DNA from: Candidatus Methanoperedens sp.
Lineage (GTDB): Archaea > Halobacteriota > Methanosarcinia > Methanosarcinales > Methanoperedenaceae
Assembly: GCA_027460585.1 (NCBI GenBank)
Contig: JAPZAP010000066.1
Coordinates: forward strand, 1-45,388
Reading direction: 5' to 3'
Length of the DNA: 45,388 nt
This document shows, in pieces, positions 8,597 through 16,934 of this stretch (position 1 is the first letter of the stretch; every line of letters starts with the position of its first letter). Under the pieces are notes generated by a model that did no database searches, was not told the origin of the DNA, and was given only the letters and a program-made list of their open reading frames with translations. The position numbers and the translations under genes were made by a program.

Positions 8597-8905
8597 GGAC
8601 AACACCGAAGAAGAAACACAAATCCGACTGACAACCCTGAACCGCATGGCTATGAATTTTTCCTGACGGTAGGCCGGAACATTGAGCCTGATGGGGATAT
8701 TGATGTGAGGCAGATACCGGGCGGGCTATATGCGGTTCTTAGGTTCAAAGATATGGATGATATTGGAAATGCTTGGGAACATCTGTGGAACTGGATAAGA
8801 GAAGAAAGGCGTTGGTGTAATGGATTCGAGGATCAAATAAATTGGCATAAAGGGAAGGCGCCGGATGAGTGGATATTTGATCTCTGGGTGCAATTGAGAG
8901 AGTAA
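8597..8905 (+). pseudogene. 5'-truncated GyrI-like / AraC effector-binding domain remnant
   Basis: The frame is open from just after a stop at 8594-8596 to 8905. It reads NTNPTDNPEPHGYEFFLTVG, then IEPDGDIDVRQIPGGLYAV, then a Trp-rich end. This matches the C-terminal half of GyrI-like small-molecule-binding domains, including the conserved IPGG-x-YAV and the late Trp motifs. The N-terminal half and any HTH are missing. The only possible start in this frame is a GTG at 8705, which would cut through the domain. I therefore call it a decayed remnant. A short frame translated from 8705 alone is probably not a real protein. Confidence 0.72.
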
Positions 8906-9017
8906 AGTTTTATTCATTATGTCCCCAAGTTCCTTACCGTTTTTCATGTAGTAATGTTTAGATAAAGAATAGTTTTTCGTTGCTCATTTGGATATGTTCA
9001 GTTTATATTCAGATATT

Positions 9018-10421
9018 CTAATTTATATCAGATGGCCTATTTGGCGTATATATGGCGCTTTTGTGGCGTATTTGGCGTAATAGGGTGTATTCTGTTCCTT
9101 TGCCAATGGTACCTTTTTGGTCAAATAATCCTATTGATACCAAATCAGCCAGATCTCTCGAAGAGGTCCTTGCAGATGTATTACAAATTTCTTGATATTC
9201 TTTATTTGTAATTTTTCCATTCTTTTTTACATGCATCACTGCTTTGATCTGCCTTTCATTCAAATCCAGGTTGCGCAAATAATCTTCGTTATAAATATCC
9301 TTTCTAAATACTACCTGAAATCCCTGATATTCCTCAAATATCGGTTCAGGTAGTCCGGCATTAAGGCAATACTTTTGCATTTTGTCTATGCCACTTCCCC
9401 ATTGTTCGATCAGTTCAGTATCATAGAAAACTTCTGCCAGTCCTTTATTTCGCAGGGTTGATGAATGAGGTTTATAAAGATCTTCAAGGATGATCCCAAA
9501 AGGCAAATGACCGGGACTCCAGATAACAAGTCTATCTTCGTATATTCGTATCTCAATATGTGATAAAATGGTATAATCCCTGTGACAGACAGCATTGATG
9601 AGGGCCTCCCGCAATGCTTCCAGGGGGTAATCCCATATCTGGTCTCTTTCTGGTTTACCTGTCATTACAAATTCGACATTTATATTTTTATGAATGAAAT
9701 CCATCCCTTCATCTATCTGCTCAAAAAGAGTCCCGGTGATCATCCTGTCATCGATCACTATATTTCCTTCTTTGAACTTTCCGCAGTGTATCGCAGCCTG
9801 TGAGATGATTTTCTGCGGCTCTTTGGAGAAAAGCAGAACTGCTGCCCATGTGGGGTATCCTTTGGTTACCAGGTTCATTTTTTCAAGAACCTGCACCGGA
9901 TCTTCATCTTCTGCGATCTTTTTTCTGCCGGTTTCCTTGGCTTTTTGTATATATCTTTTAACCCTCTCAATGTCAATATCTTCAAGATTGGCATTCTGGG
10001 CTGGATATTTATCCCAGCTCAATCCTGTGGAATGCAGATAAATCTGTGTGATCTCCTGAGTTGTCATTGTGCGATTGCTGCTGTCCACTCTTTTGAAGCA
10101 TCTGCCCTTTGTTGAAACGGGTTTTATTGGATATTCTTTTATCTGCACTGCAATGACCGTCTTTCCATCGATCTGTATCTTTTCAATTTCAGGGATGAGC
10201 CTAGGTTCAGTGCTTTGGGATATCTGGTTTACCCACTGGTTGATGGTTTCTTTTCCGATATTTATTCCTTTGATATTGTTTTTATCGGATACCCCTATGA
10301 AGATGACACCGCCTCTCGTGTTGGCAAAAGCTACTAATGATTCAATGCACCGCTCATCGAATTTTTCTTTGAATTCGACGGTTGTTGATTCTCCGGTTTT
10401 GATGAGGTCTAGTAAGTTCAT
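9018..10421 (-). CDS. AlbA_2 (Schlafen-like) DNA-binding protein with RecG-like ATPase C-terminal domain
   Basis: The N-terminal domain (about 10-125) is the AlbA_2/AAA_4 type, with ESTTVEFKEKFD and AFANTRGGVIFIGVSD. The middle (about 250-380) matches the HATPase_c_4 region of so-called RecG-like regulators, with LREALINAVCHRDYT and GSGIDKM. A winged-helix-like tail (about 390-450) contains ERQIKAVMHVKKNGKITNKEY. Such proteins are often annotated as transcriptional regulators or RecG-like helicases and occur often in mobile or defence regions. The length of 467 is normal for the family. It stands next to a dGTPase-like gene on the same strand with a 67-base gap. The true activity is not known. 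Confidence 0.92.
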   Translation of the reverse strand: MNLLDLIKTGESTTVEFKEKFDERCIESLVAFANTRGGVIFIGVSDKNNIKGINIGKETINQWVNQISQSTEPRLIPEIEKIQIDGKTVIAVQIKEYPIKPVSTKGRCFKRVDSSNRTMTTQEITQIYLHSTGLSWDKYPAQNANLEDIDIERVKRYIQKAKETGRKKIAEDEDPVQVLEKMNLVTKGYPTWAAVLLFSKEPQKIISQAAIHCGKFKEGNIVIDDRMITGTLFEQIDEGMDFIHKNINVEFVMTGKPERDQIWDYPLEALREALINAVCHRDYTILSHIEIRIYEDRLVIWSPGHLPFGIILEDLYKPHSSTLRNKGLAEVFYDTELIEQWGSGIDKMQKYCLNAGLPEPIFEEYQGFQVVFRKDIYNEDYLRNLDLNERQIKAVMHVKKNGKITNKEYQEICNTSARTSSRDLADLVSIGLFDQKGTIGKGTEYTLLRQIRHKSAIYTPNRPSDIN

Positions 10422-10488
10422 TTTCGGATTGTTTCATTTAAAAATTTATGATTATCGACTACTAAAGAATTTGTTAATTTTCAAGCCA

Positions 10489-12141
10489 TTAATATAAATC
10501 GTTATATTCTTTTTTTGCATAATTATCAGACATTCCTGATATGTAATCACATATTGTTGAAAAATAAGCATGGTTATTTTCCAATAAACATTTCAAGAAC
10601 TTTTCATCTTCGGATGCTAGCTTTTCTAAAGATATCCCATCAATTCTTTTAAAAGTATTTTTTTTATTATCCTCACAAATATTCGGGATTATATCATAAT
10701 TTACAATATTATCATTTAATTTTTCAAGTTTCAAAGTTGATATTAATGAAATAATTTCATTTTTTTCTCCATCTTCAAACTTGATATCCACTAACTTCTT
10801 ATTAGAGGAACTATTACCCTTTAACTCAATTGAATATATTTCAGAATTTTCTCTAATTTGTTTCTCTAATCGCTTCAATGCATAATCTGGCATTTGTAAT
10901 GGATTATTGTAATATGCTTTGAACAGTTGTTTTATTATGTATCTTGATTTTCCATCATACTTGTTTATTTCAAATGAATTAATAATTTGTTTCTTAACAT
11001 AACTATCAATAAAATTGTTCATTTTTAATGCAATATCAGAAAATTTGACAATTTTGTTTTCTAATAATAAGTTCTTTCTTTGTGTCGAATTTTGTAAAAT
11101 TATATTGTGTTTTTCATCTGACAAATTATATCTTGTTGTTGCAAAAACATCGAGTATGAAATATTCGATAATATTTCTTATTAAAGATTCCTTTTTGTGA
11201 AAATTTGGTAATTCATTATTCTGTTTCTTCTGTTTCAATGTTTCAATAAATTGTTTCAATAAATCGCAACAATCCTGCAAATGATTTTTTTCTTTTTCAT
11301 GAAATATAATTTTATCCATTGAATTTTCTAATTCTTTTATTATTTCACATGACTTATCACTAATTTCTTTGGATAAACAGCTGAATTTTATTTTTGGTAA
11401 ACCCCGTAAACCATCATCTATGTCACTTTGTCTTTGAGCAATTTCATCAGCTATAGCAACAATTTGTCCCTCAAGAGTAACTGAAAAATCATACTTTAAA
11501 CTCAGTCGATTGATAAGTTTCTTGTCACTCACAAATCTATTAATATCCCAGCATTTGCCACATTCATTACATTCATTACTTTTATGTCTACGGATTTTTG
11601 TGTGTTTCAATATGCCTTCCAACACTTGCCAACTTAAATTTAAACCATTTATTTCTATAAATTTAGGTTGTGTGACATCAAGAATCCGTATGCTATTATA
11701 ATTATGTTTAAAGCCACCATGATTCAATGAAATTATGTTATCCATACCAAGGGTATCCTTTCCAGACATAATATCATCTAAACTTCTCTCTCCTTCATGC
11801 CCAAAAGGTGCGTGCCCAATGTCATGACCCAAAGCTATGGCTTCTACTAAATCTTCGTCAACAGAAAGATATCTCGCTAAACTTCTTGCTATTTGAGATA
11901 CTTCCAAGGTATGGGTTAGTCTTGTTTTAAAGTGATCCCCCATTTCATTTGGAAAAACTTGAGTTTTATGTTGAAGTCTTAAGAAAGCATTAGTAAAAAG
12001 TATCCTGTCCCTATCCCTTGCAAATCCATTTCTTGTTAAATCTTTCTGAAATTTATGTTTAATAGTTAGATTTTCTTCAACCTTTTGATTCAATCTATCA
12101 GTTATATTGAACTTCTGTTTAAAATCACTGCATGGACTCAT
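10489..12141 (-). CDS. HD-domain dNTP triphosphohydrolase, dGTPase-like
   Basis: The protein has the HD phosphohydrolase residues of the dGTPase family: His77 (in RLTHTLEVSQ), His106-Asp107 (in ALGHDIGHAPFGHEGE) and the later Asp in AIADEIAQRQSDIDD. The start RDRDRILFTNAFLRLQHKTQV is also typical. Such enzymes cut dGTP to deoxyguanosine and triphosphate; relatives act in phage defence by draining dNTPs. A C-x2-C-x2-C group (Cys191, Cys194, Cys197) is an unusual insertion that could bind metal. The gene is clearly A+T-rich, and the protein rich in Lys, Asn and Ile, compared with its neighbours, which suggests transfer. Its ATG overlaps the stop of the upstream BrxB-like frame (ATGA). Confidence 0.9.
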   Translation of the reverse strand: MSPCSDFKQKFNITDRLNQKVEENLTIKHKFQKDLTRNGFARDRDRILFTNAFLRLQHKTQVFPNEMGDHFKTRLTHTLEVSQIARSLARYLSVDEDLVEAIALGHDIGHAPFGHEGERSLDDIMSGKDTLGMDNIISLNHGGFKHNYNSIRILDVTQPKFIEINGLNLSWQVLEGILKHTKIRRHKSNECNECGKCWDINRFVSDKKLINRLSLKYDFSVTLEGQIVAIADEIAQRQSDIDDGLRGLPKIKFSCLSKEISDKSCEIIKELENSMDKIIFHEKEKNHLQDCCDLLKQFIETLKQKKQNNELPNFHKKESLIRNIIEYFILDVFATTRYNLSDEKHNIILQNSTQRKNLLLENKIVKFSDIALKMNNFIDSYVKKQIINSFEINKYDGKSRYIIKQLFKAYYNNPLQMPDYALKRLEKQIRENSEIYSIELKGNSSSNKKLVDIKFEDGEKNEIISLISTLKLEKLNDNIVNYDIIPNICEDNKKNTFKRIDGISLEKLASEDEKFLKCLLENNHAYFSTICDYISGMSDNYAKKEYNDLY

Positions 12142-12458
12142 ATCCCCTCCACCACCCCCTCAAACTTCGCAAAATTCACCGCAACACCATCATCAAGATC
12201 AATAATAAACCCAAGCACCTTATTATTCAGCTTCTCATCATACGCCGCAAGCTCCCGAATCAAGTTCCCAAGCTTCTCCTTCTCCTGCTTATCCAGCGCC
12301 GACTCAGACGATAGCATAGCGATCCCCGCATCCAGTTTTGCCTCAAGAGGGTAGTCGAATATCCAGAAAGGTATTTCGTTGCCAAGACCTCTTGCGCTTA
12401 GAAAGTCTTCATCCTTTACTTTTTGTCTTAATAGCTCCAGACGCCCTTTGAGTCTCAT
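12138..12458 (-). CDS. Short BrxB-like (DUF1788) fragment, possibly a chimeric remnant
   Basis: The N-terminal half of this 106-residue frame (FLSARGLGNEIPFWIFDYP) looks like the start of BrxB/DUF1788, which is normally about 200 residues and belongs to BREX defence systems. The C-terminal half (YDEKLNNKVLGFIIDLDDGVA begins it, then VNFAKFEGV) instead resembles the last residues of PglX-type DNA methyltransferases. In BREX operons brxB, brxC and pglX follow one another, so a deletion could join the two ends. This is an inference from remembered motifs. The stop overlaps the start of the dGTPase-like gene, so the two are probably still translated together. Confidence 0.6.
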   Translation of the reverse strand: MRLKGRLELLRQKVKDEDFLSARGLGNEIPFWIFDYPLEAKLDAGIAMLSSESALDKQEKEKLGNLIRELAAYDEKLNNKVLGFIIDLDDGVAVNFAKFEGVVEGI

Positions 12459-12740
12459 CGCAACTATTCAATATATAAAATACTATATTAAAGCTATGGT
12501 ATTGATTTTTTTTTTGATTATCTTGTTGGGTTGACAATCTGTTTCAAGGAATCATAATCCTCTCCCATCCCGTCAATATATTTATAAATCTTAAAACCAT
12601 AACAACATCTAAGAGAAAAGGGGCGACATTTGTAAGCATTAACGGTTGTGGGAAACCTTTGTTTTCAAACGTCGGGCAAAACATCTCGAAGCTAAAACAT
12701 TCTGCAACTTTCGCTATCGAAAATAAGGGAGGAAATTACC

Positions 12741-13316
12741 ATGAGAAAAATAATTGTATCGGAATTCTACACGTTAGACGGCCTCATGTCCGATCCGGAA
12801 GATAAAATGGAATGGGTCCTGGGCAGTTTTAACGAAGAAATGGGAAAATATGAGAGCGATCTCTATGACAGCGCTGACACCCTGCTTCTTGGAAGAACAA
12901 CGTACAAGATTTTTGAGGGCTATTGGCCCACGGCTGCTTCAAATCCAGCAACCTCAGAGGGCGATATCGAAATGGCGCATAAGATGAACAAAATAACCAA
13001 AATTGTTTTTTCTCATTCTATGGAAGGCGTTACTTGGGAAAATTCAAAACTTCTTAAAGAGATCAACCCTGAAGAAATTGTAAAGATGAAGCGAAAGGAG
13101 GGTAAGAATATACTGGTCATTGGAAGCGCCAGTATCGTGCAGCAACTCACAAATCTTGGGTTAATTGATGAATATCATTTATTACTTCATCCTATTGTCC
13201 TGGGGAGCGGAAAGCCTTTGTTTAAAGATATAAAGCAAAAACAAAATCTGAAGCTTCTCGAGGCTAAGACTTTCAAAAATGGGGTCGTCATGCTTCGCTA
13301 TGCCCCTAAAAAATAA
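12741..13316 (+). CDS. Dihydrofolate reductase-like (RibD C-terminal) reductase, copy 1
   Basis: This 191-residue protein belongs to the RibD C-terminal/DHFR-like family, whose members use NADPH to reduce small substrates. Family marks are the start RKIIVSEFYTLDGLMSDP, the nucleotide-binding LLLGRTTYKIFEGYW, and the ending IDEYHLLLHPIVLGSGKPLF. It is not a true folate-pathway DHFR by these features, and its substrate is unknown. A GGGAGG (12729-12734) precedes the ATG. A TATA-like TATTTATAAATC (about 12580-12591) lies far upstream, which suggests a leader of roughly 120 bases. The next gene is a paralogue 9 bases downstream. Confidence 0.92.
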   Translation: MRKIIVSEFYTLDGLMSDPEDKMEWVLGSFNEEMGKYESDLYDSADTLLLGRTTYKIFEGYWPTAASNPATSEGDIEMAHKMNKITKIVFSHSMEGVTWENSKLLKEINPEEIVKMKRKEGKNILVIGSASIVQQLTNLGLIDEYHLLLHPIVLGSGKPLFKDIKQKQNLKLLEAKTFKNGVVMLRYAPKK

Positions 13317-13325
13317 GGGGAAATT

Positions 13326-13880
13326 ATGAGAAAAATATTTGTATTCATGATGGTCAGCCTCGATGGATTCTTTGAGGGACCGGATCATGAATTAGACTGG
13401 CATAATGTAGATGCGGAATTTAATAAATTTGCCGCTGAGCAGCTCAATGAGGCAGATACGCTTTTGTTTGGGTGGAAAACCTATGAGCTGATGGCAGGAT
13501 ATTGGCCGAACGGACCTGCAAAACTGGACAGTCCGGTTATTGCCGAAAAGATGAATGCATTACCAAAAATCGCATTTTCAAGGAAAAAACGAAAAGTGGA
13601 ATGGCAGAATACCAGGCTCATAACAGGGAATATTGGCGGGGAAATCACGAAGCTCAAAAACCAGCCTGGTAAAAGCATCGCCATATTTGGCAGTTCTAAC
13701 TTGTGCGTAAGTCTTATACAGATGGGCTTAATTGATGAATTCAGGATTATGGTGAATCCAGTTGTTTTAGGAAAAGGCCACACTTTATTTAATGGCATTA
13801 ATGATAAACTAAATTTTAAGCTTCTGAAAACCAGGATTTTTAACTCAGGTAATGTTTTACTTTATTACCAGCCAAAATAG
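13326..13880 (+). CDS. Dihydrofolate reductase-like (RibD C-terminal) reductase, copy 2
   Basis: This 184-residue protein is a diverged paralogue of the gene before it. It shares the starting pattern (RKIFVFMMVSLDGFFEGPDH), the motif LLFGWKTYELMAGYW, the GSSNLC nucleotide-binding turn and the end IDEFRIMVNPVVLGKGHTLF. It begins 9 bases after the stop of copy 1, with AAGGGGAAATT as ribosome-binding site, so the pair is one operon. The adjacent third gene encodes a SWIM zinc-finger protein. Such tandem copies may act on different substrates or form heterodimers; nothing in the sequence settles this. Confidence 0.92.
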   Translation: MRKIFVFMMVSLDGFFEGPDHELDWHNVDAEFNKFAAEQLNEADTLLFGWKTYELMAGYWPNGPAKLDSPVIAEKMNALPKIAFSRKKRKVEWQNTRLITGNIGGEITKLKNQPGKSIAIFGSSNLCVSLIQMGLIDEFRIMVNPVVLGKGHTLFNGINDKLNFKLLKTRIFNSGNVLLYYQPK

Positions 13881-13917
13881 GAAATGCGATCATTCGGCAA
13901 ATATGAAGGAGGGAATA

Positions 13918-14214
13918 ATGAATCGAAAAGTAGATTTTTTGTCTCAAGAGGAAGTAAAGGCAATAATCAAATTATCAACTCCTTTAAATTTTCGGTTGGG
14001 TAAAGAAATATTCGACAAGGGTGGAATCGAAATAATTGAATATACCGACAATAAAATCATAGCAGATATCGGTGATAGCCAAAGAAGAAAAGTTGAGTTC
14101 CTATCTACATCAAACGGTCTTCAATGGAGTTGTACCTGTAAGAGAAATCAGAAAAAGTTCTGCAAACACGCCGTTGCTCTGGGATTAGAAATCACAAAAT
14201 CAGGCGTCCAATAA
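13918..14214 (+). CDS. Small SWIM zinc-finger protein
   Basis: The 98-residue protein has a SWIM-type zinc motif near its C terminus: C-T-C then, after eight residues, C-K-H (WSCTCKRNQKKFCKHAVAL). SWIM domains bind DNA or proteins; they are found in SWI2/SNF2 ATPases, transposases and small stand-alone proteins like this one. The part before it is a beta-rich region with SQRRKVEFL. I chose ATG 13918 because GGAGGG lies 5 to 10 bases ahead; the in-frame ATG at 13903 is less well placed. It follows the two DHFR-like genes and may be their third operon member. Its role is unknown. Confidence 0.8.
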   Translation: MNRKVDFLSQEEVKAIIKLSTPLNFRLGKEIFDKGGIEIIEYTDNKIIADIGDSQRRKVEFLSTSNGLQWSCTCKRNQKKFCKHAVALGLEITKSGVQ

Positions 14215-14410
14215 AATATGTAAAAAAGGAGAAGATTTAGGGGACAAGTTGTCTTTTCATGACAATGTCGCTGGCAAAAAAGGTGGCCAGAGGAATGAAC
14301 GAAAAGCTGAAGTTTAACATCATCCCGATGGTATCCAGAGCCCCATTGCAAAAATAAAATGGGTGAAATCCAGATTCGTGCATGTTAGGTGTGGTCACAA
14401 CTGATGTTTT

Positions 14411-14761
14411 TTATGGCTCACTTGCCTTGGAATCTGTTGCTGGTTGGGATTCATCTTCTGACGTAGATGTTGAATTTGTAACATCCGCATTAGAAGGTTC
14501 TGTTGTGGTTGGCGCGTTGGCGATTACTACCGGTCTGTAAGGATTTAAGATTGTGTTGTACTGGTATATTAGCTCTTTCATTCTGCGTTCGTTGACACTT
14601 ACTTCACGCTGGATGCGTAATAGTTTATCGAAGTCAAAGCGCGATACTTCACTTGCATCGATACCTTCACTTTTTAAAATACTGATCATGTACTGATGGT
14701 TTGAGTCCTTTATTCGTTCCTGTTCTGCTTTCATTGCCTTTCGGTCATTTTGTGTTTTCAT
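14411..14761 (-). CDS. Small coiled-coil protein with Ser/Thr-rich tail, unknown function
   Basis: The 116-residue frame is not recognised. The first 75 residues are charged and helical (RKAMKAEQERIKDSNHQYM, then LLRIQREVSVNERRMKEL) and look like a coiled coil. The last 40 are low complexity, rich in Ser, Thr, Glu and Pro. There is no signal peptide. The ATG at 14761 is preceded on its strand by GAGAAAGAAAAC, a weak ribosome-binding site. It faces the SWIM gene convergently across 196 bases that hold no clear gene, only two short overlapping frames (14259-14357 and one from about 14250). Confidence 0.6.
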   Translation of the reverse strand: MKTQNDRKAMKAEQERIKDSNHQYMISILKSEGIDASEVSRFDFDKLLRIQREVSVNERRMKELIYQYNTILNPYRPVVIANAPTTTEPSNADVTNSTSTSEDESQPATDSKASEP

Positions 14762-14902
14762 GTTTTCTTTCTCATTAATTTATATTTTTGTTTACTATCC
14801 TGGGATTATTGTTCCAAAAAACCCCACAACCTTTTCGATCGGATACCCCTCAAAGCATTAGTAAAATGATGTGTATATATAGGAGTATAAAGAACTTTTG
14901 GA

Positions 14903-14977
14903 TGCTCCGATGGGGATTTGAACCCCAGTCGTCAGAGTGAGAGTCTGACATGATTGGCCGTGCTACACTATCGGAGC
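14903..14977 (-). tRNA. tRNA-Glu (anticodon CTC)
   Basis: The reverse strand folds into a complete cloverleaf of 75 bases. Acceptor arms GCTCCGA and TCGGAGC pair perfectly and are followed by discriminator A. The anticodon stem TCAGA/TCTGA encloses the loop CTCTCAC, giving anticodon CTC, which reads the glutamate codon GAG. The T arm GGGGTTCAAATCCCC is canonical. No CCA is encoded and no intron is seen. Confidence 0.96.
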
Positions 14978-15172
14978 GGGATTACCTCAAAGTCATTATG
15001 TGTTAATTAAAGTTTCGTTTGTGCTTGTGAAAAGTATATATATTCTACTGGCGCAATTAACAGTAAGGGTTAAAATTAGTACCAATATATTAAATATCAC
15101 GATTAAATATTATAATGATTAACCGTGATAAACTATATGTACTTTGAAAGCATAGGTGGAAAAGGTGAAACT

Positions 15173-15589
15173 ATGAGTGAAATAGTAAATGTGGTTTCCC
15201 GAAAGAATGGGAAGGTAAATAGAAAAAAGGTAAGAGCATCGCCATATGAATTTACAATAGCTACAAGAGCCAAATGGGAAATGGTGATCGCCGACGAGGA
15301 TATCACTATAGGGGCGGGAAAACTTGAGCGTGTCAAAGTAAAGGAAATAAAAGTCCAGAAAGACATGCTTGCCCTGCCATGCGCTTTCAGCCACCATCCC
15401 ATTGTATCAGTCGTGAAAATCGCAACAAAAGAAGGGCCAGCTCCTGTGGAAACGGATCGGACGATCAACGTAGCATATGTCATTGGGCAGGAATCAGGCG
15501 AAGTCCATAAAGGAGACCTGCTTTCGGTGCTGAACCTTTATCCGATAATGTTCACGCGGGAAGCGACCAAACCCGTATGCATAGGGTGA
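15173..15589 (+). CDS. DUF22 family archaeal protein
   Basis: This 138-residue protein fits DUF22, a family of unknown function limited to archaea. Typical parts are the beta-rich start TIATRAKWEMVIADEDITI, the central PCAFSHHPIVSVVKIA, and the end GDLLSVLNLYPIMF. The ATG at 15173 is preceded by AGGTGA (15163-15168); an in-frame TTG or ATG further upstream at 15125-15140 is possible but gives an unlikely N terminus. It is followed 5 bases later by a zinc-ribbon protein on the same strand, so the two form an operon. The two histidines in the SHHP motif could bind metal. Confidence 0.85.
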   Translation: MSEIVNVVSRKNGKVNRKKVRASPYEFTIATRAKWEMVIADEDITIGAGKLERVKVKEIKVQKDMLALPCAFSHHPIVSVVKIATKEGPAPVETDRTINVAYVIGQESGEVHKGDLLSVLNLYPIMFTREATKPVCIG

Positions 15590-15594
15590 TTATA

Positions 15595-16095
15595 ATGGAA
15601 ACCTGCAAAATATGCAAGGGACAGCAGGATTCAAAATATTACAAAGGATACAATATATGCACCGAATGTTCAGACCTTATGGAAGACCTCATGGGTGAAT
15701 ATTTCCTGAGGACGATAAGTGATGGCACAGAAACAAAAAAAGGATACCTGAAATACCTGGAAAATGGAAAAGAATTCATCAGCAACTACCAGAAAATCAG
15801 ACAGCACAGCAAACGCCATATAAAACATATGGAAGAACACGTACAGGAGGAAATGAAAGACGCCCAGGGCGGCAAACAAAGATATCTTGAAAGACTCCTT
15901 CAAACCATCAACTGGCTTGAACATTGCCCGGAGTTCTACAACTATTATTTCAAGGAATATTATGTCTGTCCTGGCTGCGGTGCATCAATATTTGACCACT
16001 ACGATAAACAGGAAGTCGGAGATTGGCTCATGATAACATGCGGAAAATGCGATACTGTGATAAAGAAGTATTTTTCGCCAAAATTCGTGAGCTGA
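15595..16095 (+). CDS. Protein with two zinc ribbons, unknown function
   Basis: The 166-residue protein starts with a short zinc ribbon (ETCKICKGQ and YNICTECSD, two CxxC pairs near residues 3-29). It has a helical charged middle (about 55-115) and ends with a second ribbon (YYVCPGCGA and ITCGKCD, near 130-156). Such paired ribbons are common in archaeal nucleic-acid or protein-binding adaptors. I chose the ATG at 15595 since it lies 5 bases after the DUF22 stop and the zinc motif starts at residue 3. The family name is not known to me. A cytoplasmic location is likely, as no signal peptide is seen. Confidence 0.8.
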   Translation: METCKICKGQQDSKYYKGYNICTECSDLMEDLMGEYFLRTISDGTETKKGYLKYLENGKEFISNYQKIRQHSKRHIKHMEEHVQEEMKDAQGGKQRYLERLLQTINWLEHCPEFYNYYFKEYYVCPGCGASIFDHYDKQEVGDWLMITCGKCDTVIKKYFSPKFVS

Positions 16096-16156
16096 TTTTC
16101 CTTTTTTCCACAATGCACACTTCGTTTATAGCAGTCCTTTTGATTCCATCAAAGAC

Positions 16157-16396
16157 TCATTTTCTTTTCTTATCTGCATGCATCTTTTTGATCTCGTCCT
16201 CTGCTGCCTGTAATTTTACCTTATGGTCCTCATATATCTTTGAAACGTTCTCTGAAGCCCGTTCAAGTCGTTTCTTCAGGACAAGCAGTTCCTGGGTTGA
16301 GAGATTATAATTTGGGGTATTTTCGATCCACAATTGCTCTATATCAATGAGGGCGTTGATTGCAGCCTTTGTCCTGTTCACGGTGTTCTCGTCCAT
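16157..16396 (-). CDS. Small helical protein downstream of pyrI
   Basis: The 79-residue frame is not recognised. It is almost wholly helical and charged (KKRLERASENVSKIYEDHK), ending in a basic tail KKMHADKKRK, and probably forms a coiled coil. It begins 40 bases after the pyrI stop on the same strand, so it may be the third cistron of the pyrimidine operon. No link to aspartate carbamoyltransferase is visible in its sequence. The in-frame ATG at 16396 is a natural start. Confidence 0.6.
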   Translation of the reverse strand: MDENTVNRTKAAINALIDIEQLWIENTPNYNLSTQELLVLKKRLERASENVSKIYEDHKVKLQAAEDEIKKMHADKKRK

Positions 16397-16436
16397 AAGA
16401 TGCTATTCTACTTTTTCTTAGATTAAGGTTTGCACC

Positions 16437-16934
16437 TTATATCAAATGCTCCGCTATCCCCTCAGAGATCACATGCTCGCAATATACGCATCTTAATTCA
16501 ACTGGCTTCTTATTAACCATGAATTTTGAAATAACAGGCTCAAGCGTATTGGAAATACAATTTGGATTCTTGCATTTCACCACTCCATCGATACGCTCCG
16601 GAAGATCGACCCTGTATTTCTCGATGACCTCAAAATCGCGGATGATATTGATCGTAGCATCTGGCGCAATAAGCGAAATCCTGTCAACTTCCTTCTGTTC
16701 AAGCTCCCTGCCTTCAACCTTCACGATATCCTTAGAACCCAGCACTTTGCTGGGCACATTCATGGCAACGCTCACAACAGCTTCCGTTGTTCCATATATT
16801 CCCAGGATCTTCAACACATTGAGCGCCTGCCCGCCCCTGATGTGGTCTATCACAGTTCCCTGGCGAATAGGGCGCACAAGCATCTCTTTTTTCAATGAGC
16901 CTGCAGGCCTTTTCTCAACCTCTTCCTTTTTCAT
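16437..16934 (-). CDS. pyrI: Aspartate carbamoyltransferase regulatory subunit
   Basis: PyrI binds nucleotide effectors and joins catalytic PyrB trimers into the allosteric holoenzyme that makes N-carbamoyl-aspartate, the second step of pyrimidine synthesis. The protein is 165 residues, about 10 longer than the usual 150-155 because of a basic N-terminal tail ([17 protein letters not shown]). The effector domain has [19 protein letters not shown]. The zinc domain has Cys pairs in KCKNPNCI and RCVYCEH, as in the family. Its ATG overlaps the pyrB stop by four bases, so both subunits are made from one transcript. Confidence 0.96.
   Translation of the reverse strand: MKKEEVEKRPAGSLKKEMLVRPIRQGTVIDHIRGGQALNVLKILGIYGTTEAVVSVAMNVPSKVLGSKDIVKVEGRELEQKEVDRISLIAPDATINIIRDFEVIEKYRVDLPERIDGVVKCKNPNCISNTLEPVISKFMVNKKPVELRCVYCEHVISEGIAEHLI

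Noticed and set aside
10069-10497. Plus-strand frame of 142 residues
   Set aside because: It is opposite the AlbA_2 domain and shows only a hydrophobic bias from antisense codons.
14259-14357. Frame of 32 residues starting MTMSLAKKVARGMNEK
   Set aside because: It has only AGGGGA far upstream, overlaps another short frame and has no known homologue. It could be a gene remnant, but the evidence is too thin to list.
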